Shown: piece after piece, positions 11,188-22,452 of the stretch
Numbering within the stretch: position 1 is the first letter of the stretch
How the letters are laid out: each line of letters starts with the position of its first letter
From: Dipteris shenzhenensis
Lineage: Eukaryota > Polypodiophyta > Polypodiopsida > Gleicheniales
Strand: one strand, 5' to 3'
Length of the DNA: 64,000 nucleotides
Assembly (NCBI GenBank): GCA_047967505.1
Contig: CM106540.1
Notes under the pieces: generated by a model
Database searches by the model: none
What the model was told of the DNA's origin: nothing
What the model saw: the letters and a program-made list of their open reading frames with translations, nothing else
Translations under genes and position numbers: made by a program

Positions 11188-13177
11188 CACAGGTTCACAG
11201 ATGTATCTCTTTTTCGGTTCACGGAAGGAGGATGTTGGAAAGTACAAGAGAAAATAACTTTTCACACTTCATCCATGTTCTTTTTGATAACCCATTACTT
11301 GAAGGCATAATTTTGAGAGACTTTTTTCTAAATGCATGTAATTTTTGCAAAGTGATAGTGGAAAATACTATCTTTGATGAAATCTTGTTAAATTGGAAAC
11401 TCCACAAAAATCTACTGAGGTACATTTATTCTCCAAAAGATACTTTTTGCGATAATACTGAGTTACAATGCTCATGCCACAAATTTAGTAAATTTATCGA
11501 TAAAAAATGGAATCATGTGGTTACTTGTGATTTGAGTATAGTTGATTACGAACCGTTAAGACATGAGCTCAAAAAAGGACTTAACCACATACCGGTTAAA
11601 AGGCCTTGTATACGTGATGCTCATAAAGCACTTGAACAAGCCTGGAAAAATTTGTGCCACATACTTGGCATCTCCCTACGGGCTACTTTAAAATTGTTCG
11701 AAAAATTCTCTTATGATTGTCTATGGAAACAATACAGAAAGTTACCCAACCATAAGAAATTTATGAAAGATGTATGGGGTGATAAATATTTTTGGGAAAA
11801 TCTTAGAACTCTCAAAGACCATTTTTTCATGCATGGTATTGACAAGGCTTCTAATAACATTGCATTGGTATGTCAGAAATTTGCTCATGACTCGGCCTTC
11901 GAAAGACTTAATGATGGAGATTTCGAGTTAGAAAATAAATTAAATATTGAAGTCAAAATTGAAACCGAACTCCAAGCATTTTCTGTAACACCTCTATCCA
12001 CTAAATTACCATTTATTATGGGTATATACAAAGCCCATAAGAACACCTTTAGATGGATTACCAATGCTGCTGGTTGCATTTATGATGAAATTGGACTTAT
12101 CAATACATGCATATTAAAAACATGCGTTTCACAACTTAAAAGTAAATGCGCTAAAACAAAACATGAGCTCTTTCTCAGAGGTGGTGTAAATTGTTCTTGT
12201 TGGTGGGGGATTGAATCCCTCTATGACTATACTCTAAATCTTCCCGACAAAATATTTAGTATTTTTTCAGCTGACATAGCACAATGCTATGAAAACATTC
12301 CTCTAGAAGGTGAACTTGGTCTAGTTAACATCATAAGGGAGGTAATCATTATGACATTCAAGGATAGTAGCTTCAACTTTATCTCTTTTTGAAAAAAGCC
12401 TCTCTCCAATTGAAGGTATATGGACTTTGATAGGTGAACTTGAGCTAAACTATGATATGGAGACGGTCATTAAAATTAATTCATGGCTCATTTCCAACAT
12501 GTACGTTCAACTTAACAACATAACCTGGAGGCAAAAGAAGGGAATTCCTATGGGCTTATCTTGCTCACCCATTTGGTGCAATCTTTACCTATTTTACTTT
12601 GAATACAAATTCTGCATCAATTTGGCCAGACAAGGCAGATGGAATATTTTGAAATGGTTTCAATCCCTTTAGATACATTGATGACATTTGCCTGGTCAAT
12701 ATACCTAACCCTATGATATTCTGTTCCATTGGGGATAATTGTATTTATCCTCTTAAGTTCGTGGAGATTATTGCTGATACCACAAGTTTTTGCCGATTGG
12801 AGAATGGTTGTATAATTGGTACTAGTGCTAAGTTTCTTAGCACAGAGGTCATTATCACATTAGTACATGATGGGGCCTTCGTCATCTTAAAATATGACAA
12901 AAGGGATTCCCTCCCTTTTAAGGTTTCGAGATTCATCAAGGTGGATAGCAATAGACCATCTAAACTTTGCTATATGGCTATATGCTCTCAGATTATGCCT
13001 ATCATTTACATTTGCAACAATGAAAAACAGGCGGCTTATTTTATTCGTAAGCTTTTTAGATACTTTTCGAAAAATGGTTGTAATAGCTTGAGACTCAGGA
13101 GGGTTGTTTCTAACTTCCTGAACAGTGATTTTCGTGGGACTTCAATCAATTCTCGTGATCTAATAAAAATTATTTGA
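11184..13177 (+). pseudogene. ORF2, Penelope-like reverse transcriptase, two frameshifts
   Basis: The frame from 11184 runs 402 codons, in -1 phase to ORF1. It has a Cys/His segment (CSCHKFSKFID), then NHVVTCDLSIVDYEPLRHEL. The RT follows: LPFIMGIYKAHKNTFRWITN, then motif A SADIAQCYENIPL with the catalytic Asp at residue 364. After a frameshift near 12390 comes KKGIPMGLSCSPIWCNLYL at about 12535-12590. After a second near 12665 comes motif C, RYIDD (YIDD at 12674-12685), then KYDKRDSLPF and FIKVDSNRPS in the C-terminal part, ending at 13177. The PK/AHK, IPMG and YIDD arrangement is that of PLE-type RTs. No RNase H, integrase or GIY-YIG was seen at either end. With two frameshifts this copy cannot make a full enzyme without recoding. 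Confidence 0.8.
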
Positions 13178-13566
13178 TATCACTCAAAACAATGCTCTTA
13201 AACTATTATTTGTCTAAGTTCTTTCTCTTCAAAAGGTGGACACCATGACCCCTCTCTACGAGGAGCATGGCGACCCTCGTTTGTAACTTTCTCAAGGGAG
13301 ATTTCCATGGCATTTTGATCATGACTGAGGATCTAATAAAATTTGTATATATTCTACTTTTTCAAATCAAAATTTGATTAGGGATTATAATTGACTTTCT
13401 CATAAATTGGTGTTCCTGAAACATTGATCAAACACTCATGATCTAAACTAGGCTTGTTCGGATGTCTTTCAGTTCTAAAGGTGGGCACCATGATCCCCTC
13501 CCTACGAGGGGACATGGTGACCCTCGTAGGGTGTGGGTTTGTGATTGTGCGGGCGGACGGTTGGGC
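13178..13566 (+). other. ORF2-to-repeat spacer with a 50-bp duplicated motif
   Basis: A segment beginning AAAGGTGGACACCATGA at about 13233 recurs, diverged, at about 13478 (AAAGGTGGGCACCATGA), 245 bp downstream. Both copies contain CTACGAGG and ACCCTCGT. The second forms the perfect hairpin described separately. No coding frame is evident. Confidence 0.7.
13500..13531 (+). other. Perfect 11-bp hairpin next to the right repeat
   Basis: CCCTACGAGGG at 13500-13510 pairs exactly with CCCTCGTAGGG at 13521-13531 across a 10-nt loop. It lies about 50 bp before the (AC)n border of the right repeat, at the end of the coding unit. Possible roles are a 3' RNA structure used by the RT or a transcription end signal; neither is shown. 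Confidence 0.75.
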
Positions 13567-15607
13567 ACACACACACACAAATACACACACACACGTGTGT
13601 GTGTGTACTTTTTTAGAAGTAGTAAATCTTGGACTTACCATAAAAGCTAGACCATGATCTTTTGTGTTCAAACATCTACTAATCCATGAGGAATTGCTAT
13701 TAAGGGATATTGTTTTTAATTACCCATGGGACGTTGCATGGAAATGCGCATATAAGGTGAAACGTTGCATGAATATAGACCGACGGGGTCGGCTTGAATA
13801 CGTTGAAGGCTATATAAAGCCTCCCACTCAAGCCATTGCGATTCAAAATGCAGCTTCAAGGTTAATGCATTGTGCTTGGTCGTTTCTCTTTCTCTTTCTC
13901 TCGCTCATACGATAGCTTCTACTGCCAATAGTCTTGTCCATCCCTTTGCAAGATTGATAGCGAAAGAGGCAAGCTGTGTGGATTCCTTGTAAAGGAAAAA
14001 AGCTACTAGTATAGACGTCCACAAGACATCGTAGCTCTTATGACCATAAACATCTTGAGCGTAACTCTGCCTTGAACGTAACACTTGAGAGGAAGGATCT
14101 CGCGGCATTGCTAAAGGCCTGAAGACCATTCACTATTGACGGAAAGTTTCTACAACGGAAGCAAGCCAGGTATACATCGATTGACACCCAAATAAAGCCA
14201 TACCACGAACAAGTATTCATAGTGGCGTTCTAGCTTGTTAAGCTTTGTATGATCGCTCAATCTTGATAGCTACACAGATTCTTCACATATTGGTCAACGG
14301 AGTCTTCTACGTGAAAGGTGGGTGCGCAAAGATACTCCATACATCTACATAGTTACACTTCAGAGTCACGGGGAGTACGCAATCACAACCAACTACTTTG
14401 TGCCCATTCAACGCTCCAGCATATGACGATCTGTGCTACCAAGGCCAGTTATCACGATATGCGTTCCAGGATATGACGATCTACGCATGCTTATCAACAA
14501 AACTGTTGACTATAAGAGGTAATCTAGAGACCGGTAGGAGCTCCTTTTCAAATCTATACGTTACTCTTTTATGGTTGTATATGATCCCATAATCTAATAA
14601 CCCACCATCGGTTAGCACTAATATTTGGGCCCTGGTGAAGCTTTATAAGGGCTAGATGGTGGTCAAAATTTTCATACTTTAGTTGGAGCACTCGAGCTAG
14701 TAAGAGGTAACTACTATCTCAAATGACATGAATTTTAAACACTAATGATAGGGTGGAGCACTCAGTACTTCACACCATTTATAGCATGGTAATAGTGAGT
14801 ATAATGCCAACATACCTCTTAAACATATACATTTTTTCATGGGTATATACATAAATGAAATTTTCTTGTTCTGAAAAGGGAAAATAATCAGGGATTCACT
14901 TGGATCTTAGACGTGATTTGGTGGAGACTCAGGAAATTCATACTCTACTTCCTTGTTGTCTCTTACTCTAAAGGTATGATGATTTTTTCACTAAGCATAT
15001 TATTGTCATATTCCTATAGACATGTATCAGGACCACTGGATGTCTATTTCTAAATTTCAGTAAATGGTAATCTATATGATTAAATCCTTGGTCTCTATAC
15101 GAAGCTTGTTTATAACTTCAATGGAGATAAAACTTTCTCCATATCAGACTAGACTAAAGTTTCTTCTGTCCTCTGTCCTGGGGTAATTTGTAAAAATATG
15201 TTTTAGAAAGTGTGAAGAGCTCACACTGTAAACATGGAGCATCTGGTTGCCTGTGACCAAATATTGAGGTGCCACACGGTGTACCACCATCCAAGGTCGA
15301 TTCAATTTTGCTATATTAGAATAACCTATGATATTGTGACATCGATAACAAGTGGAGCTGTGCATTGAAGCCTGTAGTCCCATAAATAAGGGGTCTTGTT
15401 CTAACTTGTCCTTGTTGTGGATGGATGCAGGTGAGTGGAGCTCCTTCAATATCATCCTGTATTTTTTTGAGCAAAATTATTTGATCTTTTCAGAAGCTTT
15501 CTTGGTAGAGGATATCCTATCACAAATTGTCTTGATTGATAAGTCTAAGATGGATAATGTTTGTCTTGTAATTGCACACACACACACACACGTGTGTGTG
15601 TGTGTGG
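13567..15607 (+). repeat. Right long direct repeat (LTR or pseudo-LTR)
   Basis: Second copy of the 2-kb repeat. It starts with an (AC)n run that reads directly into (GT)n at about 13583-13606, and ends the same way at 15574-15607. Internal sequence is collinear with the left copy, including the TATA-like box at 13810-13819. No clear target-site duplication is seen outside the two repeats. Confidence 0.9.
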
Positions 15608-15985
15608 CCCATGTATGACATTAATGTACCATAAGAGTTCTCTAAAAACGATATTGATAAGCATCTTTTGAGAGTTTCCAAACCCTAAAATCTAGAAAGT
15701 ATGGGATTACAGGATGTTGCACATGTTCACATGTCACCAACATGCCTTCAATTCATCAATGGAAGGCCATTGGTACATATGATGGGGTTCATCGATGGAA
15801 GGCCATTGGTACATATGACGGGATGGATGCACTGCAATTGCCCATGTGGCATATCGATGGAAGGCCATTCGTACGTATGGTGGGATGGGTGCGTTGTACT
15901 TGCCCACATGACACGAACATGCCTACATGGCTTTTAGTTCATCTGTGTCAGTGTGGGATTCATGCTGCGACTATTGACAAAGGAA
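15608..15985. repeat. Spacer with three diverged 33-bp direct repeats
   Basis: Units beginning ATCAATGGAAGGCCATTGGT or ATCGATGGAAGGCCATTGGT occur at about 15754, 15791 and 15853, each ending near GGTGGG or GACGGG. Spacing is irregular (37 and 62 bp). No gene is recognised. Confidence 0.7.
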
Positions 15986-16554
15986 AGGGAGAATGAAAGA
16001 GAGAGAAAGGGAGGGGATAAGAGAGAGAGGGAAAGAAAGCAAGGGAAGGGTAGGGGGAAGGGAAGGGGAAGGAAAGGGGAGGGAGAGAGAGAGAAAGAGG
16101 GAAAGGAAGGGGGGAAAGAAGGAGAGGGGAGGGGGAAGAGAAGGAAGAGGGAAGATAAGGGAAGGGGAGGTGGAGGAAGGGGGGAAAGAAGGAGAGGGGA
16201 GGGGGAAGAGAAGGAAGAGGGAAGATAAGGGAAGGGGAGGTGGAGGAAGGGGGAAGGGGAGGGTGAGGAAAGGGGAAGGGAAGGGGAGGGGTGATGGGGA
16301 GGAGAGGGAAGGGAAGGGAAGGGAAGGGGACGGGTGATGGGAAGGAAGGGGAGGAAGGGAAGGGAAGGGGGATGGGGAGGAGAGGGTAAGGGGGAGGTGA
16401 GGAAGGAAGAGGGGAGGGGAGGGAAGGGGGAGGGAGGGAGGGGGGGGAGGGGAAACGGGGTGGGGGGGGGCAAAGGGTGAAGGAGGGGGGCGTAACCACA
16501 GTTTTGCAAGAGGGGAGAGGAGGGGGAGAAAGGGGAGAGAGAGAGGGGGGAAGG

Positions 16555-16605
<51 letters not shown>

Positions 16606-16607
16606 CA
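15986..16607 (+). repeat. Polypurine tract, about 600 bp
   Basis: Almost pure A/G on the plus strand. It includes a perfect 70-bp tandem duplication (16105-16174 and 16175-16244), many GGGG runs (densest at 16430-16475) and a (GA)n run at about 16555-16604. Open frames through it are composition artefacts. Such tracts can form triplex (H-DNA) and G-quadruplex structures. Confidence 0.95.
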
Positions 16608-16741
16608 GGGTACAACCATGACCGTACATCTCCTCTTCCCCTCAAGATCCACTTTGCCTTTTCTCGCGAGCATGGGCATGATCCCTCACCCCAAAAAAAA
16701 ATTGGAGGCGCATGTACGGTCACATCATTTTGTGTTTTGTA

Positions 16742-16810
16742 GGGCAAGGGGGAGAAAAATTAGGAAAACGAAGAGAAGGAGAAGAAGAGGGATAAGAGAG
16801 AAGAAGAAGA

Positions 16811-16868
<58 letters not shown>

Positions 16869-16920
16869 GGGAAAAGAGAAGTGGGGGGAGGAGGGAGGGA
16901 AGAAGGAGAGGAAGGAGAAT
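16742..16920 (+). repeat. Second purine tract with (GA)n
   Basis: A/G-rich from 16742, with GAAGAAGAAG and a (GA)n run at about 16815-16864. It is separated from the first tract by 130 bp of mixed sequence (16610-16740) holding two oppositely oriented copies of the motif TACGGTCA/TGACCGTA. Confidence 0.9.
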
Positions 16921-16978
16921 AGCCTCCATTGGGTTATGGGAGGTCTATATAAGTCATCAAACCCTTAAATATTCAAAT

Positions 16979-17462
16979 TTGGTTCTCTTTTCCCTCTCCC
17001 TTTCCCTGGATCCTAGAATTCAAACTTCCTTCTCTCCCTCCTCTCCCTTTCCTTTCCTAGAATTCAAACCTTCCCTTTCCTTCCCTAGAATTCAAACTTC
17101 CCGCTCCCCTCCCCTCCTTTCCCCCCCTCCTCCCCCCCCTCCCCCTCCACCTCCCCCGCCTCTACCCCTCCCCCTCCCCTCCCCTCCCCTCCCCTCCCTT
17201 CCCCCCCCCTCCCCCCCCTCCCCTGCCCCTGCCCCTCCCCCTCCCCTCCCCTCCCCCTCCCCCTCCCCCCTCCCCCTCCCCTCTCCTCTCCCTCTCCCTC
17301 TCCCTCTCCCTCTTCCTCTCCCTCTCCCTCTTGTTCCTTATCTTTCCACTTCCCTCCCTTCCGCCCCTCCCCTCCCCTAGATTTCCTTTCCTTCTCTTCC
17401 TCTCCTCTTCTCCCCCTCCCCTTCCATTCCTCTTCCATCCATTCCCTTTTTCCCCTACCTTC
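16979..17462 (+). repeat. Polypyrimidine tract, about 480 bp
   Basis: C/T-rich on the plus strand, with TAGAATTCAAAC repeated at 17015-17095, then CCCCT/CCCTCCCC runs (17100-17290) and (CTCCCT)n (17285-17330). The minus strand is therefore G-rich. With the purine tracts upstream it gives a strand switch from R-rich to Y-rich, so part of it could pair back as an imperfect inverted repeat. ACAACCATG(A/G)CCGT is found at both 16613 and 17465, just outside tract edges. Confidence 0.95.
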
Positions 17463-17559
17463 ATACAACCATGGCCGTCTTTTTTAATATATTTTCTTCA
17501 AATAAAACAATAAATAGATCTGTTCGCGAACTTGGATTATAGTCACTCTTTTTTTCGAT

Positions 17560-19560
17560 GGCCATGATAGTTTGCACTCAAATAAATCCCACTTATCTTG
17601 AGGGCGTGTGAAAAGTATCATTGCTATCGGATATGGTTTGCATAGTTGAACTCACATTAGACCATGTTTTTCACAAAGTCTTATGCACAATAGTCAAAAC
17701 ACACCCTCCAAGTTGTGTTATTCAAATGTGCACATATCTGATGACCACGATAATTTTCACATGCATCAATATCACCTATCTTGAGGCATATTAAAGTTTC
17801 ATCACCATCGGATATGGTTTGCATGGTGGAAATTGTATTAGACCATGTTATTCACCAAGTCTCATGCACTGGTAAAAAAACATGCTCCAGGTTCCATTAT
17901 TTAAACACACACACATCTGATAGCAATTTTATACTTTGCATACATATCAAACCCACCTACATTAAGGAGTGTGCAAAGTATCATGTCTATCGAATATGGT
18001 TTTCATGGTCGAAGTCGCATTAAAGCATGTTTTTCACGAAGTGTCATGCACAATTGTTAAAAACATGCTTGGAGGTGTGCTACTTAAACACGCACATGTT
18101 AGATAGGTAGGATAATTTGAAAACTAATCAATCCCATATATATTGAGATGTTTGCAAAGTATCATGCCCATCGGATATAGTTTGCATGGTTGAAGTCGCA
18201 TTACACCACGTCTTTTACCAAGTCTCATGCACAACCGTCAAAACACATGCTATGAGGTGTGTTATTCAAATGCGCACATATCTGATGGGCATGATAATTT
18301 GCACACGTGTCCATCCCACCTATGTTAAAGTACTTGCAAAATATTGTGCCCATTGGATATGGTTTGTATGATCCAAGTCACACTAAAGCGTGCTTTTCAC
18401 CATGTCATACACAATCATTAAAAAACATGCTCTATCTAAGGTGTGTTATTCGAATGTTCACATGCTCGATAGGCATGATGCTTTGCGTAAATGTCAATAC
18501 CACATATGTTCAATATAATTCAAAGTATAATAATACCCATAGGATATGGCTTGAATGGTCGAAGTCGCATTAAACCTTGTTTTCACCAAATCTCATGCGC
18601 AACCTTTAAAAAAACACGGTCAATCACCTTTCTACCATCAACGGTCTCATTGATAGACCTCATCTGAAATGCAAGTCAGGATCCATCTAGTGTCCTAGGC
18701 TCACACATGGCTTCTCTTCATATGGAGGCCTTACAACTTGAGCACCTTGGACCACTGGTGGTTACCAGGAGGGTGGGGCATTGAGCATATCTAATATAAA
18801 CCCCGTTTTTCACTCTGTTATGCACAACCTCAAAAAATACGCTTTGAAGTATGTTAGTCGAACAAGCACATACCCAATGGGCACGATACTTCACACACAT
18901 GTAAATTCTTCTTGCATTAGGCATGTGCAAAGTATCATGCCCCTCGGATATGCTTTGGATGGTCGAAGTCGCCACAAACCCCGTTTTCACTAAGTGCTAT
19001 ACACAACCATCAAAAAATATGCTTCGAAATGTGTTAGTCAAATGTGCATATACTCGATGGGAACAATAGTTTGCATGCACCTCAAAATAGTTGGTATTGA
19101 AAGGCATGCAAATTATCATGCCCATCGGATATGTGTGCATTCGACTAACACACTTCGAAGCGTATTTTTTTACGGTTGTGCATAACACTGTGAAAAACGT
19201 GGTTTATGACGACTTCGACCATCCAAAGCATATCTGATGGGCATGATACTTCTCAGGTACCTCAAAGTAAATGGTATAGACACACATGCAAAATATTATG
19301 CCCATCAGGTATGTGTGCATATGAATAGCACACCTGAAAGCGTGGATTTTTATGGTTGTGCATAACAGTTGTTGGTGGAAAACGGGATTTATGATGACTT
19401 TGACCATCCAAATATATTTGCCTCAATATAGGTGGGATTGATTTGCATGCAAAGTATCGTGCCCATCAGGTATGTACATGCTTGATTAACACACCTCAAA
19501 GCGTGTTTTTTGACGATGTGTATAACATTTGGTGGAAAACGGAGTTGTGTGTGTACTATG
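17560..19560. repeat. Diverged ~182-bp satellite-like array with inversion
   Basis: The marker ATCGGATATGGTTTGCAT (and variants) recurs at about 17625, 17805, 17988, 18168, 18352 and 18538, a spacing of 179-186 bp. Each unit also carries CATGTTTTTCACCAAGTCTCATGC and a GTGTGTTATTCAAATG-like segment. An unrelated 180-bp stretch (18600-18780) interrupts it. After about 19110 the marker appears in the opposite orientation (CATATCTGATGGGCATGAT near 19240). Units are clearly diverged, so this is an old, probably non-centromeric array or the remains of one. Confidence 0.85.
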
Positions 19561-22033
19561 TAGTAACATCAAAATACTACGCGATAACAATAAGTAATCA
19601 CACGGTGTTAGTGTATACAAATATATCATACAGTGACATGGTATTACCACTCATGACTTGGTGTAGCTAGTGATGGAAAAGTTTGCTATCGGGGCGGTTT
19701 ATATCACCGTTTTTTTGTTCAAAAAATGTTTAAAATGTTCTAAATTGTGATTTAAAATTATCGATTTAAATATCTCGCAAATCCCTCACTGGTGACGATG
19801 GGGATAAGTTAAAGGAGGACCATTTAAGGCTATGTCTAGCTTGATGATGTGCACAATGTCTCTAACAAGGAGTCAAGGGATGGGGCAGATGATACCAGCT
19901 CCAACAATGAGCTGGAAAAATGCAACTACTCGAATCTGTGGACGTTTTGGGGTAGGTACTCGGGTAGGAGAGGCCAACTTATGTCACTTTGGAATAAATA
20001 TTTAACAATGAGCCTTTGAGAAATACTTGTACACACAAGGGGTGGCCCTTTTTTGAGCAAAAATCTCTGAGCATCCAAGTGTGAAAAACCAAATTTTCAC
20101 ATTTCCACTTCAAAAAAAGGTATATTAGGGTATGTTACTAAAACCAAGTTTCTCAGAGAAACTATCTGTTTAGCCATAGATCTTCGTATAAAGATGGAAG
20201 ACTTCATCTAACAATGACAATGATGTTACGCATGGTGGATATTGGGATGGAAAGAATTTTGAAAAAATTCACGTGCAGAGTGGGTTTCTCATACAAAATC
20301 CCCTCATAACTTCTATTTAAAAGGGGAGCATACTTGAAGAAAACCTCTCATAAGCTATGGTTTAATGGAAGCACGATATTAATTTTTCAAACAAATATAA
20401 CCGTCAAAAACATTTCGAGCTTAGCAATAAGACTGCCTATATATAATCGTCAATATAAGCATCAGTATATGAACTTATTAACCATTTTATCGACATTTTG
20501 ATAAACACATCCAAAGTGATGCATATATCCATGCTTGTGGTTTCACTGTTTTTTCTTTACAAAAATTATCCTATGTTTGTCAATATAACCGTCACAAATG
20601 ATGCAAATGGTTGTAGTATCACTCAATGATCATCACGCAGAGCAGTCTATTTGAAGTATCGGCAAATTTTGACAACTACTACCACTGTGGTAGTTTTTTT
20701 CCCATGGCTAGGAGTCAATGTATCGATGAACATATAGTAATGATGATTAAAATACTAGTGGTGAAGTGATATGTTAGTAGTAAACCAAGCATGCAAAAAA
20801 TGTATTTTCTAGCATCATAAGACCTAGCCATGTAACATTATAAACCCTTCTAAATGAAATAAATGTATCACACAAAGTATTAAAGTTTTGAATGGTCATT
20901 TAAAATGTCTAGGATTATCCACCATGTCTATACTTTTTCCTTCAAAAGGCAAAGTACGGTTTTGCTTCATACCATTATTTTCCTTGTTGTTAGCTTTGAT
21001 CATGCTTTAAAGACATTTCTCCGTTTAGCTCAAATGATTGCAAAAGAATGGCAGCCGAATATTTACAACTTTATGCATGTCTACACGCTACTCAGTTTTT
21101 AAAATATACGATTAAATTTTATTGTCACTATTATAATTTATTACTGTTACATTGGATAAATCTTTAGTCAATTGTTGGGAGTTGCAACCCGGTAGACTTT
21201 CGCATTCTGGTTTTCATGTTTCTTCTTAGGAAACAGTTTGTTGCTGCAAAATCGTGCTCGGGCTCACAACCTTGGAGACAACAACGGTGTACGTAGATCC
21301 TTGTAGAACGTGACCGCGGCCCGCGGATACAGCTGAACTACTGTAACGTCAACTGCGCTTTTATTCGTCACAATGAGTCGTGAGAGGGGAACCTTTGATT
21401 TTATTGTACTCCGTGCCTTCAGAAATACTATTTTGAGACTTTGAACACTCCCCCTTCTTCTGAGGTTGATCCGAGTTAAATCACAGGCGGAGCAATATTG
21501 TAAGCTATAAGCCAGTCACTGACGGAAATACTATTGTAAGCTCTTCTAACTTCTAGACGTCGGTGTTCCAAGGTTTGATGCTTTAAGCTTCGTGCGAGCT
21601 ACGTCATACACGAAAATAGTAGTGTGGGCTCTTGTACAATTCGCGTCCATCCAAGATGGATGGATATTACGATGCGAAGAAAGCCATGTTCAAGGAATTG
21701 GAAATCATTCCTGATCCCCAACGTGTGACGAACCTGATTTCTCTCCCCACCCAAAGCTCCATATAATCCCCTCCCCCGCAGATTGGGGAACCCACGAGGA
21801 ACGCCGACTCGGCCATTTGCCACCTAGTGGTGCGCCTCGGTTCCTCGGCCATGGCTTGCACAATATGAACTATCACTAGATTTTTGAGCATATCTAGACA
21901 TCAAAGCCAGGCTGACGTGAGTTATAAGAGTTATAAACTCGATGATGTTTCAAACGCTTCCATTTCGTAAAGTCAAGAATATGCTTTGTTATTTCTATTT
22001 AAAAAAAGATGCTCAGTTAATGGGCAAGCTGCC
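19561..22033. other. AT-rich DNA, no gene recognised
   Basis: I see no domain-bearing frame, RNA gene or clear element in this 2.5-kb stretch. Short frames at 20905-21102 (plus) and 21891-21599 (minus) lack recognisable features. The part at 21180-21600 is less AT-rich and may be relic LTR sequence. Confidence 0.4.
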
Positions 22034-22183
22034 TTAGGGTGTTTACACACTTGGCCCAGAGCAGGCATGCCCAAGGTTCATGGACAGGCAAGATTGCCCG
22101 CCCATTGCTCGGGCGCCCACGGTGGAGATGCATTCAATGAAGGTTGGGCGAGCTTGGGCGCCCATAGTGTGTAAACACCCTTA
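22034..22183. mobile_element. MITE with TTA target duplication (PIF/Harbinger type)
   Basis: TTA at 22034-22036 and TTA at 22181-22183 flank a 144-bp element. Its 14-bp terminal inverted repeats are exact: GGGTGTTTACACAC (22037-22050) and GTGTGTAAACACCC (22167-22180). The inside is GC-rich with further CTTGGGC/GCCCAAG inverted motifs. TTA duplication is the hallmark of PIF/Harbinger (Tourist) elements. No transposase is encoded. Confidence 0.85.
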
Positions 22184-22452
22184 GTCTGCTTTATTCTATC
22201 ATCTTAACTAGTAGCGCATGACTAGCCCTTCTCGTACTAGTTTGACATTTTGGCTCAGTTGCTATACTAGTAGTTCACGGTCAATTTGACCAAATTATCA
22301 TCCTTGACGAACTTTTTTTTAATCTTCAGGAAATCGATTGAAATGTTATCAAATTTAAGCATTGTTCTAAATCTAATCTTTTATATCTAATTGCTAATTT
22401 GGAACAATAATCAAAACTTAGCATTTTATTGAAGGAGATAGAAAAAGAATTT

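Larger units (their letters stand above)
7522..15607 (+). mobile_element. Retroelement with 2-kb direct repeats and Penelope-like RT
   Basis: Two direct repeats (7522-9536 and about 13567-15607) flank a 4-kb unit with ORF1 (9676-11187) and a broken reverse-transcriptase ORF2 (11184-13177). The repeats act as LTRs or, more likely, pseudo-LTRs. Penelope-like elements (PLEs) often lie as partial tandem copies, and here the repeat-to-repeat period is 6.05 kb. I see no protease, RNase H, integrase, tyrosine recombinase or GIY-YIG domain. No tRNA primer site follows the left repeat and no clean polypurine tract precedes the right one. The borders carry (AC)n or (AC)n(GT)n tracts. The RT motifs fit PLE-type enzymes best, but an unnamed RT lineage is possible. 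Old enough to have ORF2 frameshifts, yet ORF1 is intact. Confidence 0.7.

Noticed and set aside
15934-17513. Long overlapping open frames (up to 258 codons) on both strands
   Set aside because: They are translations of A/G- or C/T-only tracts (Ser-Leu, Pro, Arg-Glu, Gly-Lys strings) open in several phases at once, with no domain.
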